DNA of 64,000 bases from NCBI GenBank assembly GCA_023213315.1, contig JAKCPI010027598.1, positions 20,184-84,183 of the forward strand, given 5' to 3'. The position numbers and the translations under genes are program-made. Positions 44,236-53,928 of the stretch are shown here, piece after piece; position 1 is the first letter of the stretch, and the number at the start of each line of letters is the position of its first letter. Source of the DNA: Euborellia annulipes (Eukaryota; Arthropoda; Insecta; Dermaptera; Anisolabididae). The notes under the pieces were generated by a model, which worked only from the letters and a program-made list of their open reading frames with translations, had not been told where the DNA came from and made no database searches.

Positions 44236-44308
44236 CAGTACACTCTTGTTAGTTAGGGCTAAACTTTTTTTTTTTTTTTTTAATATCATTCTCATTTTAT
44301 TTTTTGAA

Positions 44309-44650
44309 ATGGAGAAGACAAATCTTTTCAACCTAAAATTTTTAGAACTTTATCAGGGGGAACCTACGTTGTGGGACCCCAGTCACCCTAATCATAAAAA
44401 TAAAATAAAAACAAGCGATGCTTGGCAGAGAATTAGTAATTCTCTTGGCCAACAAATAAATGATTAAAAAAAAGAAAGGATTCCTTTATGGCTACTTTTA
44501 GGGGCCACCTAAGAAAAAAAAAGCAATAATAAAATCTGGAGCAGGTGGAGATGAAGTTTATAAGCCCATTTGGTATGCCTATGAACTTAGGGAATCTTTC
44601 CTTGGCCGAATTTACGACTGCGACCCAACAATGGACACAATGGTAAGTAA
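44309..44650 (+). pseudogene. MADF-domain protein fragment
   Basis: From ATG 44309 the frame reads LKFLELYQGEPTLWDPSHPNHKNK, then DAWQRISNSLG, and stops at 44465-44467. After a frameshift it continues with GAGGDEVYKPIWYAYELRESFLG. This is the order of a MADF (Myb/SANT-like in Adf-1) DNA-binding domain: LI..Y...P.LWD...Y..K..R..AW..I...L, then the SG.G....Y...W.YY..L.FL end. Such domains accompany PIF/Harbinger transposons and transcription factors. It is broken and lies between Helitron pieces. Confidence 0.7.
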
Positions 44651-44939
44651 AATGAACTTGCTATAATTCCAATATAATTTTAATACAACTTAAAAGTGCC
44701 AAATGGTGCATAAATATTTTTTGAACTATTGCTGTTTATGAGATAATTGTGAAGCACAACACATGTCATTGTTATAATTTGCACTTTTTCTGGGCATAAT
44801 GCAATTGGTTTTTCCAAACACTCGAAATTTTGCACATAAAATTCCGAAAGTGTTCTCAACTAGCACAACAATCTAGACTTTAAGGTACTGTGAAATTATA
44901 ATTTTTAGTGTTAGCTAAAATTATTTTATTAGCTTTTCC

Positions 44940-45445
44940 CGGCTTTATCGGCCCATTCTGCTTTCAAACTTCCATTCAACATGATGGATATGGAAAAATC
45001 TATATGTAATATTTCTAAACAAAGTAACATGGCCCATGTTTTGCGAGATTGCAAATTGATTTTTTGGGGTGAGAGTACAATGATGCATAAAGGGAGTTTC
45101 GAAACTCTTAGCTTAACGCTTAAAGACTTTAGAAACGATGGTCTAATGGGAGGAGATACTGTTTTATTGGCTGGCGACTTTAGACAGACTCTTCAAGTAG
45201 TTCTAAGAGGAACTCGAGCTGATGAAGTTAAGGCTTACATTAAAACTTCGTATTTATGGACGCTTATAAAAAAACTTTCGTTTAGAAAAAACATGAGCGT
45301 TCACTTGGGAGGTGACGCCTCAAATGAACATTTTTCTGACCTTCTACTAAAAATTAGAGATGGAGTCTATCCTGAAACACATTTTTCTCATTTCTGCCTT
45401 TTGCCTGACCGGCGCTTTAATAAATTTATTTTATTTTTTATTTAA
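44940..45445 (+). pseudogene. Helitron PIF1-like helicase fragment
   Basis: The open frame (ATG 44981, but similarity begins upstream at AHSAFKLPF) shows ICNISKQSNMAHVL, then the Walker-B region KLIFWGESTM, LLAGDFRQTLQVV (helicase motif III), GTRADEV and LGGDASNEHFSDLLLKI. In the family the Walker-B reads WDES/WDEA; here Asp is Gly, removing the metal-binding acid. The frame departs from the family after YPETH. It encodes a DNA-unwinding domain used in rolling-circle transposition, now inactive. Confidence 0.88.
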
Positions 45446-45642
45446 TTATTTTTTAAATTGGAGTATTTCATCAAAGCGTGCTTAAGTTCCTGCAAGAGCA
45501 ACTTATCAACACTCTACCTGCTTGAATCAGCCGCTAAATAGCAAGTCCCTTTAGTATTGGGAGAGGCAGACAGGGGCCTTCGCGTTTGGTCAATACTCAC
45601 TAAGTATTTATTAATATTATTTTCTAAAATATTTTTTAGTAG

Positions 45643-46050
45643 TATTTCAATTGGGAGGTACCGGTAACGCCTCAAATGAACATTTTTCTGACCTTCTAAA
45701 AATTGGAGATGGAGACTATCCTGAGACTCACGGAAAAGTGACTATGCCTAGGTACATTAGTGATGTCCCTATCGGATCTCACATCTAGGATACTTCCTGA
45801 AATCGCAGATATCAAGGAAAAATCGATCGACTGGCTTTCCGAAAAAGCTAGCCTGACTCCCAAGAACATCAGAGCTACAATTATCAATAATAGCTTATTA
45901 AAATCTTTCAATGAAGAAGAAGTCGAATATAAATCTTTCGATTCTGTGATGCAAATGGACGATGCTGTTCATTATCCTCTCAATCCTTCAGATTTTCTCT
46001 CTTCGATCAACATTACTAAAGATTCAAGCGTAAAAGTCACGACTCTCTGA
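45643..46050 (+). pseudogene. Helitron helicase, repeated and continued segment
   Basis: A second copy of ASNEHFSDLL.KI.DG.YPETH lies at 45670-45725 and then continues, in the frame of 45760-46050, with DLTSRILPEIADIKEKSIDWLSEKASLTPKNIRATIINN...EEVEYKSFDSV...DDAVHYP. The 200 bases between the two copies hold an unrelated insertion, including a copy of the intron sequence of the small spliced ORF. The frame ends at 46048-46050, directly before that ORF. Confidence 0.8.
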
Positions 46051-46052
46051 AA

Positions 46053-46346
46053 ATGGCCTATTTAAAAAATTTAAAAGAGGCAGAGATTATGAAGAGTTCA
46101 AATGTAGTAAAGTTAAGTGATCTCAACAACAAGGTTAGAATCATCAATACTCAGTAAGTATTTATTAATATTATTATTTTCTAAAATATTTTTCAGTGGT
46201 CTTAGAAAGTTTTTTATTTCTATCCCTTTAGATATGGTGAGAAGCTAGTCATAGAAACTGAAAGTCTCAAAGTATTCATGCCAGAAAGAATTAAAAAACA
46301 TTTTGATCAGACACTTATAGACAATATAAACCTTTATTTCTTTTGA
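46053..46346 (+). CDS. Small spliced ORF, 71 residues (copy B, open)
   Basis: Exon 1 is 46053-46153 (MAYLKNLKEA... ...IINTQ) and exon 2 is 46232-46346 (YGEKLVIETES...VFMPERIKKHFDQ...NINLYFF). Donor GTAAGT and acceptor CCTTTAG give an in-phase junction, and the reading frame is open to TGA. The 'YG..LVIET....VFMPERI' pattern suggests a small OB-like or element-borne protein, but I do not recognise it securely. It begins just after the Helitron tail, so it may be a Helitron-carried gene. A longer downstream exon is possible at a TTTTTTTCAG acceptor near 46357. Confidence 0.45.
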
Positions 46347-46439
46347 CTTTTTTTCAGATCTTCATCATCAATACGAATGCCAAATTTATTTGATGCCGCC
46401 GAATAATTCTACATCTAAACCCCAGGCCCAAGGACATTG

Positions 46440-46860
46440 ATAAAGGAACACGATTATTTTACAGGATAAAGAAGGTCTAACCGTATCAAATAAAATCATA
46501 CGCAAGGTCTAGACAAGAGAAAGATCAGATTCTTTCCCATGGATAATAAAATTGTTATCAGCCCTATCATATAGCCCCTGGAAAGGAAGACAAAGGAAAC
46601 TTGCCATGATATATGATTTTGTTGAATTGCTAGGACACCTGCAAAGCTATATGAACTGTCGAGTTGAACCTCGACGTCAACAAAATTAATGTAGAGAATG
46701 CATTTACCCTGGGACCTTATGTCCCCACCATCGATTTAAGGGCTATATAAGCTCCAAAACAGACAAAGTAATCAGCATTGCCTCCAGACTCACGTACTGT
46801 ACAACATCTCTATCTTATACCGGGAGCATAGTCTCAAGTGTACTACGGCACGGAAAGCAC
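46440..46860 (+). repeat. LTR-related promoter segment (copy B)
   Basis: Same as 34110-34510 but retaining a 13-base piece (CCCTATCATATAG region) missing from copy A. The TATATAA box lies near 46744. Confidence 0.6.
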
Positions 46861-46869
46861 TTTTCCAAA

Positions 46870-47035
46870 AAAGAACAGGCTCAGTGGCTGCACAAAGCAG
46901 GCTAAAAAATTGTGAAATCGCGCAACAATTGGGGAGATCTCCATCAGCTATTAGTCGTTTTTTAAAAAATCCAGAAATTTATGGTATTTCGAAACGTACA
47001 GGACGCCCAAAAAAATTATCTTTTAATTAATCTTA
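46870..47035 (+). pseudogene. Tc3-like transposase HTH (copy B)
   Basis: Same sequence as 34538-34700 with one indel (CTCAGTGGCTGCACAAAG), which in copy B keeps the start of the helix-turn-helix closer to frame. The rest of the element is absent on this side because the block ends inside the LTR. Confidence 0.75.
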
Positions 47036-47090
47036 AATTTGGACAATTATTTTGAAATAGCTTTTTTATTATATTCTAGATTATATTTAG

Positions 47091-47574
47091 TGTAATATAC
47101 GGGATTTTGGGAAAAGAACGGAAAGGATTTTAGCATCATTATTTCTTCTCTCTCTATTATTTTTCCATCACATAAGAATATGATACTCGGCCAGATGGAA
47201 TGTGTCGACATAGGAAAAAATATCGACAAACAACTCGAGGACAAGCGATTATAAGGAGAGAAATTAAAAGTGTATTTCACATAAGAGGGAAAGAGATAGA
47301 GAGAGAGTAGTAAATGCTCAAGCCCACAAGACGGCGACACATGACGGAAGACCAAGAGAAAAATGGAGGGATCAGCAGAGATGGTCGACGAGGGTTGATC
47401 AAGGCGCGGTGGGCAGAGAGACTGGAGACCTGGAGGTGGTGTGGGACCTGGGCCGCGGAAGTCGACGACGAGGGGTGAGACAACGCCTCAACTGGTTGTA
47501 AAGTGTTAAGTTTTCTTTTTAATGTGAAAGGAAGAATATTTGACTCTCAGACAGGTATTGTGCTCGCTATTTTT
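47091..47574 (+). mobile_element. Truncated LTR, TGTAATATAC family (copy B)
   Basis: It begins TGTAATATACGGG after TTAG exactly as at 34757 and matches that LTR for 484 bases, then ends abruptly. It is part of the duplicated block and not a separate insertion. Confidence 0.85.
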
Positions 47575-47749
47575 CGCATTCATAAAAGAACAGGCGAAAA
47601 ATTTCAAAGAAACGAACGTTTTGAAAGACACAACTAAAACAAGTCACACGATTTTGTTATCTATGGTCGATGGGAAGGTGTGTAATGCCGCGACTGATAC
47701 AGCATTTACTATAAGATGCTACATGTGTCGACAAACTTCCAAGAAATAA
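47574..47749 (+). pseudogene. Unrecognised element ORF with CYMC motif
   Basis: The frame reads FIKEQAKNFKETN, TTKTSHTILLSMVDGKVCNAATDT and CYMCRQTSKK before a TAA at 47747-47749. The MVDGKVCNA...C..C pattern resembles a conserved piece of an uncharacterised multicopy arthropod protein. Only a fragment is present, starting at the duplicated-block breakpoint. Confidence 0.4.
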
Positions 47750-48089
47750 ATTAATAAATTAAAGATAAGTGACGTTAGTGAGGGATTAAATTTTTTGTAA
47801 TAATATAATTATTCATGATGTAATATCGACTTTCATTTATTAAAATAGTAAAAAAAAAAAAGCATTAAATAATTTTGATCGGGTTTTTACCTCAAATACT
47901 CCTGTGCGCTGATTGGTTCTTGCGTTTCAAAAAAAGGCACGGTTTCAAAGTGTGGAAGAAGCACGCAAGAAGGCAGTAGATCCTTTTATCATAAAAGGCT
48001 ACTTCCAACTTTTCAGGGGCACAATCAAAGAACTCGATCTTATGGATTGTGTGGGAGCTAGAGTGCAGGCTAAGAATTGAGAGAAAGAC

Positions 48090-48351
48090 GGTCTTTAACG
48101 ACCTTATAGTCAATCTAATCGACCTGGCCAGTTGTTTGTTTGATCGACTACCAGTGGAACAAGGTAGCTGTTCCAAGTTGTTGCAACGGCAAAGAGACGT
48201 CCTTCAACTTCAGAAGAGACGGTCACCGACTGTAACCGAATTGGATAGCACCGTGAGGACGACTACCATCACACCGCAAGGGAGGAGTGCGCCGGACCAA
48301 CCAGCCCTCAAGTCTCACGAGAGCCTTCCGAGCACATCCAAAATACAGTGA
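48090..48351 (+). pseudogene. Shared ORF module (FNDLIVNL...), copy 1
   Basis: The frame reads VFNDLIVNLIDLASCLFDRLPVEQ, then SKLLQRQRDVLQLQKRR and VTELDSTVRTTT, running to a stop at 48349-48351. The first 190 bases are almost identical to 56147-56338, while flanks differ completely. Preserved coding across both copies points to a protein segment; the leucine- and glutamine-rich stretch could be coiled coil. The family is not recognised. The upstream ADWFLRFKKRHGF phrase in another frame near 47910 may be a CENP-B-like HTH remnant. Confidence 0.45.
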
Positions 48352-48545
48352 GCAAGAAAACATTTATTTTTATTTTTGGAACAATTAAAAATTTAAATGA
48401 TATTTTATTTCAAATTAAGTTATATTTTTCAAAATTTCGTTTAAAAAATTGTATATAATAATAAGAATTGTAAACAAATTATTAAAGTAATTTCTTTTTT
48501 AATTAAATCTATCGCCATTAGAGTGATATTTAATTTTTTTTAATA

Positions 48546-49319
48546 CAGTAGAACCTCGATAAGTTAAACCTCGCTAAGTTCAAAACCTCCGTAACTTAAA
48601 AATTTTTTTCAATTCCCTTCCCTTGAAAGCGTAAAACCTCTATTACTTAAAGAACAAAACCTCTGTAACTTAAACAAATATTTTGAGCATAACCCTCGAT
48701 AACTTAAAATAATATTTTGGTGACCTCTATAACTTAAAGTATTTCTTTACATATCATCGAAAAAATAGTTAATGCAGAAAATCCAAAATACATGAAGCAG
48801 AAAAAAATTACTGATTTTTTTGTAAATAAATAAATCTATTAATTTAGTTTATATTTAACGATGATGGAGTCATGAAAAAAACAAGACGAATGCAGCCAAA
48901 TATTATTTTATTTTAAATCTCGCCCTCACGGCTGACGTTTCGGCCCGAGGTCTAGGCCATCTTCAGAGCCGGCTGGCAATGAAGATGGCCTAGACCTCGG
49001 GCCGAAACGTCAGCCGTGAGGGCGAGATTTAAAATAAAATAATATTTGGCTGCATTCGTCTTGTTTTTTTCATGACTCCATCATCATTAAGCCTACAGCC
49101 ACAGATCTTTTTCGATTTATATTTAACTAAACTATTCTAAATAAACAAATAGATCAAACGAAATTCCTTTTTCACTCACGTGCCCAAAGTCAATAAACCT
49201 CGGTACGTTAAAAATTATATTCAATAACCTCTCTAACTTCAACTCTCGATAAGTAAAAAACTCGATAACTCAAATTTCTAACCGTTTCCCTTGAACTTTA
49301 ACTTATCGAGGTTCTACTG
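48546..49319. mobile_element. Tigger/pogo-type MITE, 774 bp
   Basis: The left end CAGTAGAACCTCGATAAGTT and the right end AACTTATCGAGGTTCTACTG are inverted repeats flanked by TA on each side. These ends are typical of pogo/Tigger elements. Sub-terminal regions repeat CCTCGATAACTTAA-like words. The centre (48855-49090) is occupied by a long palindrome of a different origin. No transposase ORF. Confidence 0.88.
48855..49090. repeat. Near-perfect palindrome with hammerhead-like cores
   Basis: Two arms of about 110 bases (48855-48965 and 48980-49090) are reverse complements around a 14-base loop. Each arm holds GAAGATGGCC...GGGCCGAAACGTC, the hammerhead-like order (core, short stem II, GAAAC). 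On the minus strand the left arm has a full CTGAAGA core; on the plus strand the right arm reads ATGAAGA. The sequence is of the type seen at ends of Penelope-like elements. It lies inside the Tigger-type MITE. Confidence 0.85.
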
Positions 49320-49352
49320 TAATTAAAATACTAATAGCATTCATAAATATAT

Positions 49353-50999
49353 TGTAACGAGTTGAAATAATTTCGGAAATTTATCAAAATTTAAAATTTA
49401 GTAGGAAAAATTCACTTGAGATAGTTAAAGAAATCACCGCTAGATAGCAGTGCAATGCAGATCGAAAGTCAAACATGATTGAGAATAATAATAAAAGAAT
49501 TATTTCTAGGTTTACTAAAAATAAAACAATGTTATACGAAATTTTTAATTAATTTTTAAAGTGTAGTTGGCAAGGTGAGAAACTCCAAAGATCAAAATTT
49601 AGTAATAAAAGACATTTCACTAGAGCAGTAAGGAGAAAGAGGCTCCTAGAAGGTGAACAAGAAGAAAGAGGCTCCCCAGAGGTGAAAGTCAGAGAGAGCG
49701 GGGCTAAAACCAGATTAACCACCATGAGAGGAAAGGAGACAGACTATAACACTAGACTGTCAGAAACGCGAGGCTAGAATGTTTTTTTTTTTTTCTCTCG
49801 CTTGTCTCTCGGCTTCCAACGAGGAGGTCGGCCATTACACATTACCGATCAACAACGTGAGCCGCAAGCGGATTCCGCCCCAGCAAAACCACCTTTCCGA
49901 AGCCACCCCCCCCCCCCCCCCAAGAGCCTGGCAACCCCCAACTGTGTCAAGAAGACCACCAAGAGCCGATATACAATAATGAAGTTTATTTTTAAATGTG
50001 CTTATGAAGATTAACCCCCAAACATCGAACAGAGAAAGGCACCCAGCTCTCTCTCAAAAGTAACGACGGCCATCATTACAACTGTACTGTGAGTTAATAA
50101 AAACGGTTTACAAAAAGCCTTATATAACAAATTCATTCTGATCAGAATAAAGAATTAACTTTGAAAATTAACAGGAGTGATTCTCACAAATAATTTTAAT
50201 ATCAAAATCAAAGCAATTGCAAACATTTTTTTATTAATTTTTTTTATGACGCCATAATTAAGAATTTAATTCGAACATTAATGAAAAAGTAAATCATATA
50301 AAAATAAATAATAAATCAAATTAAATTTTTCTAATAAGAGCTCTAAATAATTAATTAAATTTTTTTTATAACTTCAATTGTATAATTAAAAAAATTCAAA
50401 TAGATTATGGGGAACCAAGGGAGGGGGGTGACGGTGGTTGCTGTCCCAACCTGAAAGCACCCGAATCAGACAAAAACTTTTTTTTTTTTTTTTAATCTGT
50501 AAAGCAAGAGGAGATCTCAACGGAGATCAAGTACCACAAAACAATTTGTAAACCATCTCTTTCAATCAAAGAATAAAAAACTTTAATTTCTTTTAAACTT
50601 TTAATTAATTTTTTTTTTTTTTAATCAAAATTTATTCGTTAGTTGTGTATCCATCGTTGCATCAAAATCACATTCCCCCTCCTCCTTGTGGCAGAGAAAT
50701 TCTATTTCCTCGCAGGCGGAGTGCAGCGGACCAACAACGGTGCGTATACAAATAACGAATTGGAGGTCCCGACCAAACACGGGCCATCCACCGTTGACGA
50801 AGTCGTAACATTATCAATTTTATTATTTTCTAAATAATAAAATCTCAATTTCATTTAAGGAGGTGTATTAATTTTGCGAAGACCCCCATCTTCTCTCTCT
50901 CCCTGTAGGTAGGAGAATTTGGTAGTACCAGTCCTTGGAGTGGACACCCGCCCGCCAGTCCGAGATTGAGGTAAGATCGACCCAACGCGGAATGTTACA
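49353..50999 (+). mobile_element. LTR of 1.65 kb with ATAT duplication, possibly chimeric
   Basis: It begins TGTAACGAGTTGAAATAA and ends GCGGAATGTTACA, flanked by ATAT (49349-49352 and 51000-51003). The interior up to 50811 resembles the LTR piece at 30640-31051 (ending CGAAGTCGTAACA), while the last 185 bases match the 3' end of the TGTAATATAC LTR (34757-36182). This may be one recombinant LTR or two overlapping insertions. ATAT is a weak duplication in A/T-rich DNA. Confidence 0.55.
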
Positions 51000-51284
51000 A
51001 TATTTCAGAGCATTCATAAATAATTATAAGCCTCACGTGGTCTCACGTGTGTTGTGCCGAAAATTTTAAATATTTTATATAATTAATAATTTAACATGAC
51101 ATTGATAAAGGAAGTCTGACCGTATCAGATAAATGATTACGCATAGTCTGGACAAGAGAAAGATCAGATTCTTTCCCACAGAGAATAAAAATTATCATCA
51201 ATATCATATAGCACCTGGAAAGAAAAACAAGAGACTTCTCACTATATTCGAAACTGTCGAATTGCAAGAAAACGACGAAATATA

Positions 51285-52200
51285 TTTTCTGAATTTCATT
51301 TCTATTTTTATGATCTTATTTGATCTTTTATTTAATTCAGTGCATTAACCACCTCCAAGTATAAAAAAAAAAAGGAAAAATAGAAGAATTTTAATGTGAA
51401 TCTTAAACTTCCCTTATAGGGCATATTATAAGACAGACATTTCACATTATTTCATTTTTATCTTTATTTCTGTTACCAGGGTCAGACACTAACTATGGCT
51501 AGACACACGCGTAAAAAAAAAAGGGAGAGAAAACATATGAAAGAATAATTATTTTGAATAAATCAAACGAATATCTTAAATGAATTATCATATTGAGAAT
51601 ATGAATGAATATCTTAAATGAATTATCATCGTCATATTCTGTACCTTTCTGGGATCCTTTCTTGATTTAATTTCGAATTATTAGGAATATGAAAAGGTTT
51701 ATTTTTCTGAAAATAAAAAAAAAGAGAGAGAGAATGAATATTTTAAATGAACTATCATATTGGGAATATGTTGCTTGATAGATGATGAAGGGTCAATAGT
51801 TATGTCAGATATACATACACCACTATTCATCTATTAAACTAACAAAAAAAAAATTAAATATTTTAAACAATCAGTAAGTGGTTAAATGACAAATAATTGT
51901 TCCAAATAATAATTATTAATATATGAATAAATAATTAAATATTTTAAACGATCGGATAAATGTTTTAAATGAACTATCATATTGGGAATATGTTGATTGA
52001 TAAATGATTAGGGTCAATAGTTATGTCAGATATACATACACCACTATTCATTTATTAATTAAAAGAAAAAAAAAGAGATGAAATGTATTTTGGAAATTTA
52101 AAATCTTCTTATGTTCAACATTAAAGCATTTAATATTAACCTACTTAAGTAGAAAACAAGAGGATTAAAACCCTCTTGCTTTCTCTTAAGGGGGAAGGAA
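51285..52200 (+). repeat. 3' internal tail of a TGTAGTG-family retrotransposon
   Basis: It ends with the purine tract CTTAAGGGGGAAGGAA (52185-52200), a typical polypurine tract, directly before the LTR. The interior holds two direct copies of AATGAACTATCATATTGGG...ATACATACACCACTATTCAT (about 51740-51840 and 51965-52060). No ORF survives; the 5' part of the element is missing. Confidence 0.65.
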
Positions 52201-52654
52201 TGTAGTGCTGGCCACATCAGACTTTCAATTTTTTATAACTTTATCAGTAATAAAATATTCAAGGGAAATTATATCTTGTTAAGGTGCTAAATATGCACAT
52301 TCCAGCCACGTGCTAGTCAATAGGCCGACTCTGCACTTCCTTCTCCCTTACCAACGGCTTAGCGCTGCCGCCCAGCCGACAGACCGATTTCCACCTTTGT
52401 GTCTCAAAGACCACTTTCCACCTTTGAGTCTCTAAGATCTAACATTTTTTTAATATATTTTTATTTCACTTGTACCAAACCAATTCGGCCAACCAGTGTA
52501 TCCAAATTTGTGAACGCCTTGCCGTTCAAATATTGTAAATACTGCAATATAAAATAAAAGTATTTTTATATATCCATCTCGGGTATAATTTATATAATTG
52601 ACCCCTATCCACTCCTGAGGCCTTTAAGGAAAAGGATAGCCGTCATCCATTATA
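52201..52654 (+). mobile_element. LTR of the TGTAGTG family (3' copy)
   Basis: It begins TGTAGTGCTGGCCACATCAG and ends CGTCATCCATTATA, preceded by a polypurine tract, so it is a 3' LTR. It has two of the 27-bp units found four times in the copy at 41011-41533. Confidence 0.8.
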
Positions 52655-53012
52655 AAGGCAATATGAACTGTCGAGTTGCACCTCGACGTCAACAAAATTT
52701 ATAAAGAATATGCATTTACCGTGGGACCCTATGTCCCCACCATCAATCAGGTCGCTATATAAGCTCCAGGTCGGAAAGAATAATTAGCATTGCCTCCCGA
52801 CTCACTGGATAGGCACATAATCCCCACTTTCAGTCAACGTATATTTATACAACCTTTATATTTTATTCAATCAGTATCAATAAATATTTTATAAATTAAC
52901 TACCTCTTTTACTGAATCAACCTGGTCCCAAGTAACTAAAGGAATACTTGGTGGTGGCGGCAACTACTACAACATTGACGAGCGTCTACAGCAACACCAG
53001 ACCTAACACGTG

Positions 53013-53640
53013 CTTGATCTAGAAACACAAAATACCGCAGGGTACGTTGCAGGTTTTTTGCTACGGAATATAAATTTTGCTCAATGTGATACTTGTACAA
53101 AATTTATTTTAGCGATACTAAAAAGGAACCATTCATTAAACTCACAAAGCTCAAACATTACATACAGAGCAAGCTGGGTTATGCGAGTGATGACTTAATT
53201 AGTAGAAAAGTGGAAGAAAAATTTGAAAATTTAATAAATACTTTCATGACTAATTAAAAGAAGAAAATAATAAATTAATCATGTTATATTATTAGACTGT
53301 GTAATGAGAAACTACGAAATAATAACAAAGTATTGCTTTGTATTGATCAATTTTTTTTATTATTTGGGAACATGTGCTGTTTCTTTTTTTATACCGCTTT
53401 GAAAATATTTTATATTTGTCTAGTAGACGACGAACCATATTTGATTCAGGTGCAATTACAAACAAATTGCTTCCACTTTCTGTGAACGAAGAAGTCAACT
53501 TAATTATACTCAACTTAAACCCTTGAATTTTTCCAAGAAACTCAAATCAAATTACTGTAAATAGGCCTACTTTAGGTTTTGAGAAAAATTCCTTCTGCTG
53601 CAAGGGTATTTATTGAATCTCAATTAAATATTTCGGCGGC
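53013..53640 (+). pseudogene. Transposase-like repeat Z, copy 1
   Basis: The open frame 53010-53198 reads LDLETQNTAGYVAGFLLRNINFAQCDTCTKFI; a shifted frame continues with KLTKLKHYIQSKLGYASDDLISRKVEEKFENLI to a stop. The GYVAGFL...C..C pattern recalls the C-terminal part of P-element/THAP9-like transposases, but the match is short. The following 400 bases are also repeated at 59630-59997 and, diverged, at 61660-61820. Its insertion point by the CGTG LTR lies at its left edge. Confidence 0.55.
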
Positions 53641-53928
53641 AAAAATAGGTTTTCCTAATACTTAAATTTTCCTAATAAAAGTCATAAACACCTCAGGATA
53701 AGATAGGAACAGAGTTCCACAAATTACTTATCAATTTAGCAAGGACTACTACGATTTCATCGAAATTGGACCTTCTTGCTAAAACTCCTCTTGCCTTCGA
53801 AAATCACATTCTCCTTTCTGCTGACCATTGTCAAAATCGACAATGTGACATTAAAGGCCATTCGTTCCGGAGGAACAATGACGTAAATGTAAATTTTTGA
53901 GAAATTGTGTTTTTTGGCTTAATAGTAT

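Larger units (their letters stand above)
45846..47574 (+). repeat. Duplicated block, copy B (1.73 kb)
   Basis: Near-identical to 33498-35240 from the Helitron tail to inside the TGTAATATAC LTR. On its left the Helitron helicase continues naturally upstream, so copy B is likely the older location. On its right the LTR is cut at a T-run (47574) and unrelated sequence begins. Confidence 0.88.
51050..53008 (+). mobile_element. Solo LTR, TGTTGTG family, copy D, with nested insertion
   Basis: It begins TGTTGTGCCGAAAATT and ends CAGACCTAACA, with CGTG duplicated at 51046-51049 and 53009-53012. The corresponding unoccupied sequence (CTCACGTGCTTGATC) is present at 58586-58600, confirming the boundaries. 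From about 51285 to 52654 the LTR is interrupted by part of a TGTAGTG-family retrotransposon. The TATATAA lies near 52755. Confidence 0.88.

Noticed and set aside
47905..47960. CENP-B-like helix-turn-helix (ADWFLRFKKRHGF)
   Set aside because: Only one short phrase fits, and an overlapping frame is equally open. It is mentioned under the neighbouring module only.
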